64,000 nucleotides of DNA, taken from the NCBI GenBank assembly GCA_023105745.1, contig JALGQZ010000002.1:80183785-80247784 (forward strand), given 5' to 3'. The notes below the pieces were generated by a model that saw nothing but the letters and a program-made list of their open reading frames with translations, ran no database searches and had not been told where the DNA came from. Below, piece by piece: positions 44,255 through 56,000 of the stretch (position 1 is the first letter of the stretch; every line of letters begins with the position of its first letter). The translations under genes and the position numbers were made by a program. The DNA is from Austropuccinia psidii. Taxonomy: Eukaryota; Basidiomycota; Pucciniomycetes; Pucciniales; Sphaerophragmiaceae.

Positions 44255-45682
44255 ATGATTTCTGATATCTTTGATTCTATCCTGGAGCTGTATGAAGCTA
44301 TAAATGACTTAAAAACTCATGTTTCTGATAAACATTCATCCATTTGTAACAATCTTACAACAAACAATTTAAGTCTGAGCCAAATAAATGAGACATTTAT
44401 GTGTTTTGAAAGAGCTTTAAGAGCAATCAAAACTTCCAATAAAGACAATTCATTTGGAAATAAATTAAATGCAAAATCTGACATTATTAAAGAATTGACA
44501 GACAAATATTCTAAATTTAATATTGATGACATAATTGAAACAAGAATAAAACAAGCCATAAGTACTATCAAAGAAGAAAATAAAAGTGTTCTTGAGAATA
44601 TTTCAAAATCATTTACTGAATTAAAGACATATAAAATTGCCTTGAAAAATTGTTTTGACACCTCACAAGAGGAAATATCAAAATTAACAATGGAGTTGAA
44701 CCAAATCACTTCTGATAATACTAGACAAATAGGACTATGGAAAGAGTTAACACAAACAGAAGATAATCATAAAACTAATGTAATAAAGTCAATACATAGT
44801 TTAAAACATGAATTCATAAATTCCCAAAGGTGTAACAATAGTAAAATGAATTATATTGAACAATTACTTCACACCTTACCAAGAATGTCTACACCTTTGA
44901 ATCAGAATGAGGGCACCAGAATTCCAAATCCACAAGTATTGGAGGTTGAAAACTCACAGTTAAAAAATGAATTTTCCACTTCTTTTCATAACTTGAAACC
45001 ATCAATGGGCCAAGCACTCCTGAAAGAAGTACCAAAGCTTCAAGAATGGCCCCACTTCAGTGGTGAAGGAGAATATGACCATATGAAATTAATCAGAGGT
45101 ATTGAAATGATTAAGGAAGATTTTGACTTACCAGACAAATTGGTAACAGCAATATTTAACACCTTGTTTTCCAGATCAGCTCACAGATGGTATATCAAAT
45201 TAAGACAAGCATATGGACACCAAAGTTGGACTTGGTGGAAAACCCAAATTATCAACAAATGGGCAAATGATGCTTGGAGGTTTAAAGTGGAAACAGCCTT
45301 TGAATCTACCAAATTTAATTCTGATAAAGACAAAGCTTTACCATGGTTTTGCCAACAAAAAGACAGATTAGCAGAATTGTATCTGGACATGTCAGAATTT
45401 ATGATCCACAAAAAGATTCTGAGACAATGTGGAGGTGACTTAGAGCATGCTGTCAAAAGGAGGACTACTGAAAAATCTTCAGCAGAAGATATTATTAATA
45501 TATTAGAAGAAGTAACTACCAGAACCAGAATTGGTTCTAGTAGGGTGAATCTCAAAACAAGGTTTAATACACCTTGGAAAGATTCTGTGGACAAAAATTC
45601 CAAAGAAAATTCTAATAATGTTAAGTATAAATCTGCAGATATAATCAGAAAGTGCCATATTTGCCAAAGCACCACCCACTGA
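44255..45682 (+). CDS. RF4 Gag: coiled coil, capsid domain, partial zinc knuckle
   Basis: Open for 475 codons. Codons 1-230 are helical and rich in K, E, N and I (coiled-coil-like). The capsid-like domain runs at about codons 250-430 ([57 protein letters not shown]). It ends at the first half of a zinc knuckle, CHICQSTTH, where TGA (45680-45682) interrupts; the second half (ANTC) follows in frame. Its true start is probably further upstream in an intact element, because the N-terminal part is displaced by an indel near 44235. Gag would form the particle; this copy cannot yield Gag-Pol. Confidence 0.8.
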   Translation: MISDIFDSILELYEAINDLKTHVSDKHSSICNNLTTNNLSLSQINETFMCFERALRAIKTSNKDNSFGNKLNAKSDIIKELTDKYSKFNIDDIIETRIKQAISTIKEENKSVLENISKSFTELKTYKIALKNCFDTSQEEISKLTMELNQITSDNTRQIGLWKELTQTEDNHKTNVIKSIHSLKHEFINSQRCNNSKMNYIEQLLHTLPRMSTPLNQNEGTRIPNPQVLEVENSQLKNEFSTSFHNLKPSMGQALLKEVPKLQEWPHFSGEGEYDHMKLIRGIEMIKEDFDLPDKLVTAIFNTLFSRSAHRWYIKLRQAYGHQSWTWWKTQIINKWANDAWRFKVETAFESTKFNSDKDKALPWFCQQKDRLAELYLDMSEFMIHKKILRQCGGDLEHAVKRRTTEKSSAEDIINILEEVTTRTRIGSSRVNLKTRFNTPWKDSVDKNSKENSNNVKYKSADIIRKCHICQSTTH

Positions 45683-48101
45683 GCCAATACATGTCCAAAG
45701 AGGGGGAAAATCCATGATGTTGACATTGAAAAAGAACCTGATGTTGAAAAAGAAGATAATATAATTGAAGAAAAGTCAGATCATAAGTCATCAATATTTT
45801 ATGAATCTTCAAAAGACATACAAAATAAGAATGCCACTTTTGACATTATGGAATCTTATTCCCACTTGCCACAATTAAGCAATGGTCAACTTGATTTGTC
45901 AAAAATTCAAGATGAACAAATTATGAAAACAAAACCAAACAGGGGAAAAGGTTATACAGCTGGTAGCTCCTGTATAAAAAAAGTGGTAATTGACAACAAA
46001 CACACTAAACGTTTACTTGACCCAGGAGCCTTCTGCTCTTGTGTTGGCAAATAATTTCTTAAGACTTGTGTACCAAATTTTGAAGACCAATTGTTACCAA
46101 TTGATGGCATAAAGTTCAATAGTGCAAGTAATCCATTGAAGCATTGGGAATCTTTGAGACCAATGTCATATTTCCACATATTAATGGAAATTTAAGAATC
46201 ACTGTTGAATTTGTTGTTATGGAAAATTGCTCTAGTACCCATTTTATATTTTGAAATGACTATTGAATAATGTATGGAATAGACTTACATAACAACAAAG
46301 ACAGATACTTTGCTATTGGAGACAATACGTGCCAAAAATATGCCTTTTTACCATTTAAAAGACAAATTACTGTAAGTAAAGTAGCACCAGTCAACTTAGA
46401 GCTGGAAATATTCAAATCTGAACAGTTGAATGAAGCTGAAATAAGCCTTCATCTGACTGATAGTCAGGAAAATGAACTTCCTTCCCTTTTATATGACCAC
46501 AAAGAAGTATTGCATCAGAAATAGAACCTTTGGGGGCAATTGTTGGTCATGAGGTTGACATCATCCTTAATATTGAGGGACCTTATCCACCACTCTTAAG
46601 AAGACCTGCATATCCAGCAAGTCCCAAACAAGAGAAGCTCTAGAAATTCATATTAAGGAACCTCTAGACCTTGGTGTAATGAGAAAGGTTGGCCATAATG
46701 AGGAAGTAGAAATAACTACACCAGTCATAGTGGCATGGCATAATGGAAAATATATAATGGTTGTGAACTTTACGGCTCTGAACACTTACACTGTTCCAGA
46801 CAGGTACCCAATATCAAAAAATCAAATTGCCCTTACCCAGATATCTCAAGAAGTGTATATAATCACTATGGATGCCCTTAGAGGATTTCATCAAAATGTG
46901 GTGAAACCAAGGGCAAGGAAATACTTAAGAATCATTGTTCATTGTGGAGTATATGAATATTTGAGGATTCTTTTTGGTATCAAGAATGAACCTTCACATT
47001 TCCAAAGAATGATGAATTGAATCTTGCCTGAAGAACTTTCAGAAGGATGGTTAATCATTTATATTGATGACATTATTGTCTGCTCCAAAACTTGGGAAGA
47101 AAATTTGAACAGATTATCCAGAGTTTTGACAAAAATCCAATCTGTGAACATGAACATTTCTTTAAAGAAATTCCATTTTGCATTTAAAGAACTTAAAGCA
47201 CTGGGACATGTAGTATCTGTTCTATCCCTTGGAATTGACAAATACAACGTTGCAGCAGTAATGCTGAAACCCATGCCTCAAGTCAAGAAAGAAATTCAGT
47301 CATTTTTAGGGCTTGCAGGATATTACAGGCAACATATTCAAGATTTTGAATTTATAGAAAGTCCTCTTTATAAGTTATGTAACAAAGACCCAGTATTTGA
47401 GTTGACTGTTGACTGAGTCAAGGTCTTTGAATCTTTGAGACAAGCCTTGACCACTGCTCCACTCTTACTGATTCCAGACTTTAAACTGCCTTTTAAGCTT
47501 TATATTGATGCATCAGGAGATGGGCTTGGTGTGGCACTTCACCAAGTTCAGATTATCAATGATAAACCTGTGGAAGGACCCATATGCTTTGTATCAAGGA
47601 AAATCAAACCAACTGAAGCCAGTAAAATGGAATGCTTTTGCCTTGTCTGGGCCTTGGAAAAGCTAAATTACTTTCTGGAAGGATGTGTTTTTGAGGTAAT
47701 AACAGATTGTACTGCTGATAAGTAACTTTTAAACATGACTACTCCTAACAGGCATATGCTCAGATGGCAAATAGCCATACAAGAGTATAGGGGCAATATG
47801 ACCATTGTTCATAAAAATAGGAATATTCATAAAAATGCAGATGGACTGAGCAGATGGCAATTACCAAATAATATTGATAATCCTGTTTATGTTCAAGAGG
47901 AAGCTTCCCCACAAATACCCATAGAAGGAATCAGTGTTACAGACCTGAACACCACCTTCTTTGAGGAGGTAAGAAAAAGTTATACTCAGGATATAAATTG
48001 TAGCATTTTATGCCAATTACTTACTAAGGACTGTAAAGACAATTCTTTGATACATACCTTAGATGAGATATGAAGAAAATCATTTGATTAAGAAAGATTC
48101 C
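45683..48101 (+). pseudogene. RF4 Pol up to integrase N-terminus (broken, truncated)
   Basis: Open pieces: 45848-46054, 46270-46524, 46679-47020, 47024-47416, 47435-47725, 47735-48073. The protease site reads LLDPGAFCSCVG (about 46014), with Pro for the active-site Thr. RT: WHNGKYIMVVNFTALNTY near 46737, [10 protein letters not shown] near 47059. RNase [13 protein letters not shown] near 47506, [10 protein letters not shown] near 47828. The linker before the integrase ([22 protein letters not shown]) ends at the RF2 insertion at 48101. The fewest stops are in the RNase H part; overall it is dead. Confidence 0.88.
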
Positions 48102-50010
48102 TGTGAGCCTTGAGGTATATTTTACATCCCCAAATAGGCTACAATTATCTTAAAAATGAATTCTGAATTATGCATAACTCATAAGTAATGCATATATCCA
48201 AAATTAATCTTTTTTGATTTCAGAAAAGATGAATAACTTTTTATTGGGTACATAAATCCATGGATTTAAGGCCAGATTTGGATTCTACACAAAAATTCAC
48301 CTAGGGTAGCTCCATAGAGTGAATAAGCTCAAATTAACTCTTTGAGGTGGTAATATGGAAAATACTTCAATACCACATAAACGATCTGTGAAAATTTTTG
48401 TTTTTCTTAATTTCACACCAAAATAATGGGAATGTGAGAAATCCCATGTTACATATGCACTGAGAATAGTGTTATGCATGTTTTGAGCCCTTAATATCAT
48501 GGTATTCTTACATGGACTTTTGGTACACCCATAGTGGATATCTCACTTTAAGCTTATATTTCTATTTTGACGTGAAAAATAAGCAAGGGGGACAAAAGAC
48601 ATCAAAGAGAGCCAGGGTACCCAACTTCTGAGGCTGCAGAGGTGTGGACAGCTCCAAAGCTTGGATCCATGGCTGATCTTGGATTAATTGGTAAGCTGAA
48701 ACCTTTTGGGAACTTGGTTACCATGTTACAACTACAGTAAATCTTAAGAAAATAGCAAATAACCTGCTATTTTGACATGCCAAGGAGGTAAAGAGCTACT
48801 TAGACTCCTGTAACCATGTCAATTCTTAATGACTTTCCATAAATAAATCCCAATAGAGTAATTAAAACCCTTTTTGGACTTGTATCCATTGATTTACCTT
48901 ATAGCAACCAGCCATATAGTGCTATTTGCATTCCTACATAGAAATGAGGTAAAAACTTCAAAAATTCATTAAACATACAATTCTTAATGAATCTCTCTGA
49001 AGCTTTCAGGACCAATGGAGAACTTTATTATCAATGGTACACCAAAAAACAATCATGGTTTTACAAGTAAAATTAAAAGCTTTACTTACAGTCCATTTTT
49101 GATTATTCTACGCAAAACACTGGATCTTCAAAAATTCACAGTAACTACAAACTGTGATGAAATTGCCAATAACATTGATAACTTCGAGAAATCAATGATT
49201 ATTTTAGAATAAAAGAAGATTTACAGATGTTACTTCTTTTATTCTTAACCATATTGGGGTTGGCAGTCACGTAAAAGCATCAATTAAGTAATTATGATAA
49301 TCTTACATGACAACAGATGATGCAATCAATAATCCAAAAGGGTTTATTTTTTTCTCACTCACTGGTTTTTCAGTTTGCTCCATGGCATGCCTCTGTGAGC
49401 TGTTGTTTACTTAAAAGAAACCTCCTCTTGCTGTTTTTTCCACATCATCATCTTATTATCATTTATATCATTGTTACCAACAAGTAAGTATTAGTTAAAG
49501 CTATTTGTAAGTGTTTCAAATCTTTCAGAATCAATCAGAAAGACGTGAAATCATAGAATACAACTATATATTGTTGTAATACTGTTATAAATCCATTTTG
49601 ATCCTTTAAATCCACAATTCAATGTCAAATATCTCTATCTTATCTTTCAATAGGTTCTTTGGAATATTAGTGAGTGATTTATCTTTCATTCTTAACGCTT
49701 TTCTCTAAAATTAGTTTTCTTCAAGAATTACCATTATAATTATTCTTGTAAAAGATAATTATATATTAAAATATTTCTATTATTTTAATGAAAAGAAGTT
49801 TTATTATTAAAATCTTCTTGTAATTGACTCTTGTAGACAATTACTTGCTCACTGTTAAAATAACTAGTAGTGCTTAACATGTGAAAGTAATAATTTGTTA
49901 ATTATTTAATTGTGGTTATAATAACACTTTGTTATTATATTTCATCAGAACAGTCATATTACTGTTGATTAATAGTAATATTATCATCAGTTTCATAGAA
50001 ACATCTTACA
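48102..50010 (+). repeat. RF2 5' LTR of the second RF2 element
   Basis: TGTGAGCCTTGAGG to AACATCTTACA, 1909 bp, colinear with the other RF2 LTRs. The short minus open frame 48297-48500 corresponds to ones in the other RF2 LTR copies (15986-16171, 24297-24491) but changes length from copy to copy. Confidence 0.92.
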
Positions 50011-50127
50011 TTTGGGGGCCTGGCAATGATTGTAACCAGAGTTTTGCATATAATCATACTCTAGACTTCATTTTTGTGTTCTAAAAAACCACCATACCTA
50101 CCACATCTTACATTTGGGGGCCTGGCC
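50001..50127 (+). other. Duplicated LTR-end/PBS junction with a 102-base step
   Basis: The 24-base junction (LTR end plus PBS core) occurs at 50001-50024 and again at 50103-50126, a 102-base offset. The second copy leads into the normal leader, as in the other RF2 element at 17653. The extra 102 bases after the first PBS are unique in the window. They may result from aberrant reverse transcription or a later duplication. Confidence 0.75.
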
Positions 50128-50500
50128 ATGTTTTTTGAACCCTGTACCCTTAATCAATATATTTTTAAACTCTAAAATACATTAATTTAATATTTTTTTC
50201 TTTCATTTTAAAGTTTCAATAATTCTTATTTTTTGAAATTATTTTGATATCTTTTCATTGAGGAATTTGGTTTAATTTTATATTGTTTTTAGACGTGGCT
50301 TTTCACCTCCAAAAAATTATAAAATTATTCTTTGAGTTACTCTGAATTGATTTTCATTCAAAATCTTGAAATTTTATTTTTTTCTTTAAAAAGAACAATT
50401 TTTTTAATATTAGAAAATATAAAACTTATAAAAAATATTTAAAAATATTTTAAAAAAAAAGTATGAAAAATAATTCTTTCTCTTTTATAATATTTTCTAG

Positions 50501-50659
50501 TGTCTTTAATCAAATACTGTGCAGCTGGAAACAGACTCAGTAAAAGATATATCACTAGTCCAGAATCTTCAGAAGCAGAATCTGAAGACAGTATTGAGGT
50601 GAAAATTGCTAAAAGAGGCACCTTATTTAACTCAGAAAAGAATAAATTACCTCCAAAAG
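50501..50659 (+). other. Candidate upstream exon in the second RF2 leader
   Basis: Starts with TG after the acceptor TATTTTCTAG (ending 50500) and is open with the same peptide as at 18033-18191. The donor position reads AAAAG/ATGTGT, GT to AT, so the splice site used in the other copy is lost here; a GT lies two bases further. If an upstream exon ends in A, the first codon would be ATG. Inference. Confidence 0.45.
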
Positions 50660-50703
50660 ATGTGTATTTATCTTATATTTTCACTTTTTATCTTTAAATT
50701 GAC

Positions 50704-50932
50704 ATGAAAATGGTGCATACCAGAAATGGAAGCAACTATTCAGTCCAGACAGATGGATGTGGAAAAGGAAGAGGCAAGACCAAATCCAGAAGTGCCAAGT
50801 CTTCCGCAAGAAAGACACATTTGGAGGATGCCAGAGTTGCCCCCCATTCCCCAAGGTCTGTACCCACAGATTTTGATGTGAATTCTGAGCCTGAACTGAT
50901 TCATAATAATATTTCCAGGGCTGAACCATTTT
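50704..50932 (+). pseudogene. RF2 Gag N-terminus, cut by RF1
   Basis: ATG 50704 (MKMVHTRNGSNYSVQTDG) begins the Gag-Pol frame of RF2, intact at the start in this copy. It ends in PEL..NNISRAEPF at the RF1 insertion; the next gag base after the TSD is 61631. The acceptor CAG (50916-50918) for the alternative frame lies within it. Confidence 0.8.
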
Positions 50933-52949
50933 TGTAAGGTTTGACTATGAAACAATAAGTAAAAATTACTAATTTATTACTTATTGTACTCTGAATGTCC
51001 TTATAAATTGAATAAATAAGATTAAAAATATAATAATAATAAATAATTATTATTATTATGGCGTAAAATAATTATATTATTAAATAAATATAATAATATA
51101 ATTTATATTATGAAAATATAATATAATAAATAAATATATTAATATATTAAAAAGCTCTTTATTATTGTTACCAACAAATAATAAAGGCGTAAAAAATTGT
51201 TTTTTATTAATAAAAAACAATTAATAACAATAATATTACTAATATTAAAGTTATGAATTAATATAAATACTATTTATATTAATTAAAGAGTTATTAAGAG
51301 AGTAATAATAGAGAAATTATTATAATAAGAGAGAATAACCTACTTTTAACACTTAATATAATAATTTTGAAGTATTTTACGCCAAAAAATATAAATACAA
51401 CTTTTTCAAATTGTATTTACAATAAAAATAAAGAAAAATTACAAATTATTCTGGATTTTTATGTGGAAATGAGTTTTAGAGAGATTCTTAACAAAAACAA
51501 TTAAATAAATGATTTAATCACGTCAAAATAGATGATTATAGCAAGGTGGTCTTTGGTCTTTAATAATATAATGCTTTTATATATAAAGAATAAAGAAAAT
51601 TACCTTTTGATTTAATTGATTTAATGTTTTTTTTGATGCGTCTGAGGGGAAAACAGAGTAAAAAGAGCTCTATTTATAGTAAATACCTCCCTCCTAGAGT
51701 CCAACAGGCTTCTAGTAGACGTGTACTGATCATATCCACTGGAATTGATCAATATTTTAAGGTTTGAGGGTGATTACATCATGATCAAACCATATTACAT
51801 CATTATTACACCATTATTTAGAGTTATCACTATAACTCTAAGTGTGATGACATCAGAGGCTTGGCAGAACCCCAAATTTCGTGGATTTTATTAGTTTTAA
51901 TCATAAACTAATAGTATTCACCAATTTTATCACTATTAAGACTGTTAAACTTAATTTAAGGTTACAGTATGTGATCATAACAGCTCAATTTAAGCTCAAA
52001 CTTTGATCCTCAATAACTTTTAAGGTTTTCACGCTACAGCAATTCAGAGAGTGAATTCTGATAGCCTGACATAACCTTATTATGCTGCCAAGAGCTTTTC
52101 ATTACATCATCAAAACTCTAATTTTGATGATTTTTCTTGTAACTCATCTTTTCTGTCGAAATTCAATATTTTAAACTTCAAACCTTGATTTCAGGGGGTT
52201 ATACCCTGAATTTAATAATAAAAATTACATCATTCTTCACGAATGAACTAGGAGAATCCAACTGTGTACTTTTTTTTAAGTTTGGACTACTTTCACAACA
52301 AAGTGGTCAACAGCTCTGTTGATTTTTATCAATATTTCCTCATAAGTCTTAACCTTGTTTATAATTTGCCAAAGAAAGTTCATATCTGTGTTCTTACAGT
52401 AATTACGTGGTAACTTTATTTTTGGTTCATCATTCTAGCATGTATAGTTTAGAAGATATTAGCTATGATCACTGAATATATGCGTTGACCAAAAAAGTGC
52501 ATATATTCAGGATAATTCCTTAAGTATTGATTTTGGGAATTAGCTTATTAATTGTTTTATATGTGGATTTTTGTGGGGAATCCACTGGTACAATTTATTT
52601 TACATGTTGTTTCATTAGTTTCTGAGATAAATAAGGTTTTATGATTTTTATAAGGTATTATACCTTATAATTCCTTAAATATTGACTTTACAGATATGCC
52701 ATAAAAGTGGTATATGTGTATTTTTCCATGGGGAATCCAATGGTATAATTTGTTTTACATGTTGATTCATTGGTTTTTAAGTTAAACCAATTTTAGTACC
52801 AATTTATGGTATTTTTTGTATATTTGAGTAATTATTTTGAATGTATAATTATTCTAATTAATTTTAATATAATTATATTAAAGGTATAATTATTATTAAT
52901 CTTTTTTGTGACCTTTATTGGGTATGTGGTCATATCTCAAAGGCTCACA
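50933..52949 (-). repeat. RF1 3' LTR
   Basis: Plus-strand reading TGTAAGGTTTGACTATG to AAAGGCTCACA, 2017 bp. The polypurine tract on the minus strand is GGTGGTAGGGAA at 52961-52950. It lacks a 14-base segment that the 5' LTR has near 59810, probably a slippage or duplication of AATTAATAT-like sequence. No coding sequence inside. Confidence 0.95.
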
Positions 52950-53067
52950 TTCCCTACCACCAAAAAAGATTGTACCACAATCTGATATATGTGATTAGGG
53001 TATCATCCACTGTCCTACCTCTTCAATAGACTTTTGTTAGTCTTGAAGCTCAATAATGCTTAACTTT

Positions 53068-56000
53068 TTATTTTTCAGGTTTTCTTTCATGTCTGAACCT
53101 TCTTAGTAATTTATCAGCATTTGTTATATCTTTCTCAAGTAGCCATTCATCTTCTTGAGTTGAATTTCTATACCTTACAAGGTATTCCCTTTCTTTTTTG
53201 TTTCTTGTCCTTCTTTCTTTAAGGACTTTTACTATTCTCTTTTCCTCTCCTTCCTCCAAGGGGGGAATTTCAAGTGGGGGTTTATTTCTTAGTGGAAATA
53301 ATTCCTTGTCACTTGAACTGTAAGGTTTTATCAGACTTACAGGGAAAGTTGGGTGTTTGTTCATTAGTTCACCTGTGAGTTCTAATTGCACAGCATTGGG
53401 TCCATGAAGTGCTTTTATCATAAATGGTCCTGCAAAGGAATCTTTCAATTTCTTTGGGCCTTTTATGTTATTGAAATTAAGGGTTGATACTAAAACCAAG
53501 TCCCCTATTTTGAAGTCAGGTGGCTTATGACTTTTATCCCATCTTTCTTTTGCATATTTAAAAGAATCTTGCATGCATCTGTTTGCATGGTGTCTTGCTT
53601 TGTCAAGCATTATCTTGAAACTGCTTGCTGTTGGATGTATATCCACCAAGTCCTTTTTGAGGGTATCATAAGGAAGTCTTGGATTCCTACCTTTCTCTAG
53701 CATTTCTGGTGTTTTGCCAGTAGAAGAATGGATTGATGTCTTATATGCCAGTTCAAGTGCTGGTATTAGTGTACACCAATCATGGGTAAAACCATCAGAA
53801 TCTTTGAATTCTAGCCCATAAGCACAGAATCTTCTGATCATATCCTCTAGGGTCTGTATCATTCTTTCTGCTAGACCATCAGTTTGAGGATGATAAGCTG
53901 TTGAGAATGATAATTTTGTCCCAAACAAGTTATGGAGATTTGTCCATAATGCTGAAGTGAACTTTGGGTCTCTATCACTTATAATATTTTGGAATAAGCC
54001 TGTGTGGCTAATGACTTTATTCCATATCATTATGGCTGTATCCATAGCTGTGTCATCTTTATGACATGGTAAGAACATGGGAGTTTTACTGTACCTGTCA
54101 ACTAATACTAGGCATGCATTATAACTCCTGTCTCCTCCTGGAGGTAAAGCTGTTACCCAATCCATATGAACTATTTCCCATGGGGATTTTGGTTCTTGGA
54201 TTTGGATCATCATTCCAAATTTCTTTCCTGTGGCTCTGTTGGCTTTTTGGCATCTGTCACAGGTTTGGCAGTACTCTGCAACATCTTTCTTCCAATTTGG
54301 CCACCAAGAGCAGGTTTTCACCCTCTCTAGTGTCCTATCTTCTGAGAGATGTCCAGATGCAACACTATCATGACATTCATGTAAAATAGTGTTTATTAGT
54401 GTTCTGTCTGTTAAGGCCATAACACATGTGTGTTTTGTTCTATGGTAAAGGATTCCATCAAGGAGGTGGAATCTTCCTTCATCATATGCTTTTTTCCATA
54501 TTTCATCTAGTTTTGATGAAAGTGATGGGTCTTTGCAGTCTTTCATTAGAAGTTGGCTTAAGATATGGCAATTTTTGTCTGTCTTATAGCTTTCTTTAAC
54601 TTGGTTAAAGAATTCTGTGCCAATGTCTGTAACACATATTCCTTCTATATGGTGCTCTTCTTGTGGTACCCATGCTGGATTGTCAGGGGTATTTGCTAGA
54701 GCCCATCTGCTAAGACCATCTGCATTTTTATGAATATTTCCAGATTTATGAACAATAGTCATATTTCCCCTATATTCTTGGATAGCAATTTGCCATCTCA
54801 GCATATGTCTATTTGGAGTCTTCATATTTAATAGTGATTTCACAGCATTACAGTCTGTGATTACATCAAATACTGTGCCATCCAAATAATAATGCAGCTT
54901 TTCTAAAGCCCACACTAGGCATAAGCATTCCATTTGGCTTGCTCCATACCTTGCTTCTGTTGGCTTTATCTGCCTTGAAATGAAACAAATTGGTCCTTCC
55001 ACTGGTTTATCATTGATAATTTGTGTTTGGTGAAGTGCAGCACCTAGTCCTTCTCCACAAGCATCAATGTACAGTTTGAAAGGTAGTTTCCAATCTGGCA
55101 TTAGAAGAAATGGGGCATTTGTTAAAGAATTTTTCAATTCTTCATATGCCTTGACTCTTTCTTCTGTCATCTCATAGACTGTTTGTTGGTCACATAGCTT
55201 ATACAAGGATTTAGCAATCTTTGCAAAGTCCTTTATATGCTGTCTATAGTAACCAGCAAATCCTAGAAATGATTGCATTTCTTTTTTAGTTTGAGGCATT
55301 GGTTTAAGTAGTACTGCTGCTACTTTATTTTTGTCTATGCCTAGACTAAGTCCAGATACTACATGTCCTAGGGCTTTCAATTCACTATATGCAAAATGAC
55401 ACTTTTTCAATGAAATTTTCATATTTACTTGGACTATTTTCTGTAGTACCCTTTCTAGTCTTGTCAGGTGATTTTCCCAAGTTTCTGAGCAAACTATGAT
55501 ATCATCAATGTAGATTATTAACCATCCTTCTGATAATTCTTCAGGAAATATGGTATTCATCATTCTTTGATAATGGGAAGGTGCATTTTTTATCCCAAAT
55601 GGCATTCTTAAGTATTCAAAAATTCCACAATGGACTATTATTCTTAGTAGTTTCTTGGCATTGTCTGTTAAGACATTTTGATGAAAACCCTTAAGAGCAT
55701 CCATAGCTGTGATGAACTTAGCTTGTGACAATTGGGTCAATGTCTCATGGATTCTGGGTATTGGATATCTGTCTGGAATGGTATAGGTATTCAGGGCTCT
55801 GAAGTCTCCTACCATCCTTGATTTTCCATTATGCCAAGTTATAATGACAGGTGTAGTAACTTCTACTTGCTCATTATGTCCAACCTTTCTTAATACTCCA
55901 AGGTCCATTAATTCTTTAATGTGCACCTCTAGGGCTTCTCTAGCTCTTGGACTGGCTGGATAAGCAGGTCTTCTTAATAAAGGTGGGTAAGGTTTTTCTA

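Larger units (their letters stand above)
28490..48101 (+). mobile_element. Plus RF4 element, 5' LTR to integrase, truncated by nesting
   Basis: Starts at 28495 with the RF4 LTR end TGTGAGCCTTACAGG; ATCTG at 28490-28494 should be one TSD copy. The 5' LTR is split by a solo RF3 LTR and a DNA transposon; the PBS is at 43143, then the leader, gag and pol, which is cut at 48101 by an RF2 element. The continuation would lie beyond that RF2 element, outside the window. It belongs to the same family as the minus RF4 element it inserted into; their integrase linkers match (CSIL-QLLTK-CKD-SLIH). It is heavily mutated. Confidence 0.88.

Noticed and set aside
45181..45726. 181-codon minus open frame rich in hydrophobic residues
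   Set aside because: Antisense shadow of the RF4 capsid domain.
50025..50102. Possible tRNA-derived sequence between the two PBS copies
   Set aside because: I tried to fold the complement as a tRNA 3' half with a T-arm; stems do not pair, so there is no support by eye.
51040..51200. AT-rich short repeats that might be a CRISPR array or centromeric satellite
   Set aside because: They are simple TAATA-type runs within both RF1 LTRs, with no spacer structure and no higher-order unit.
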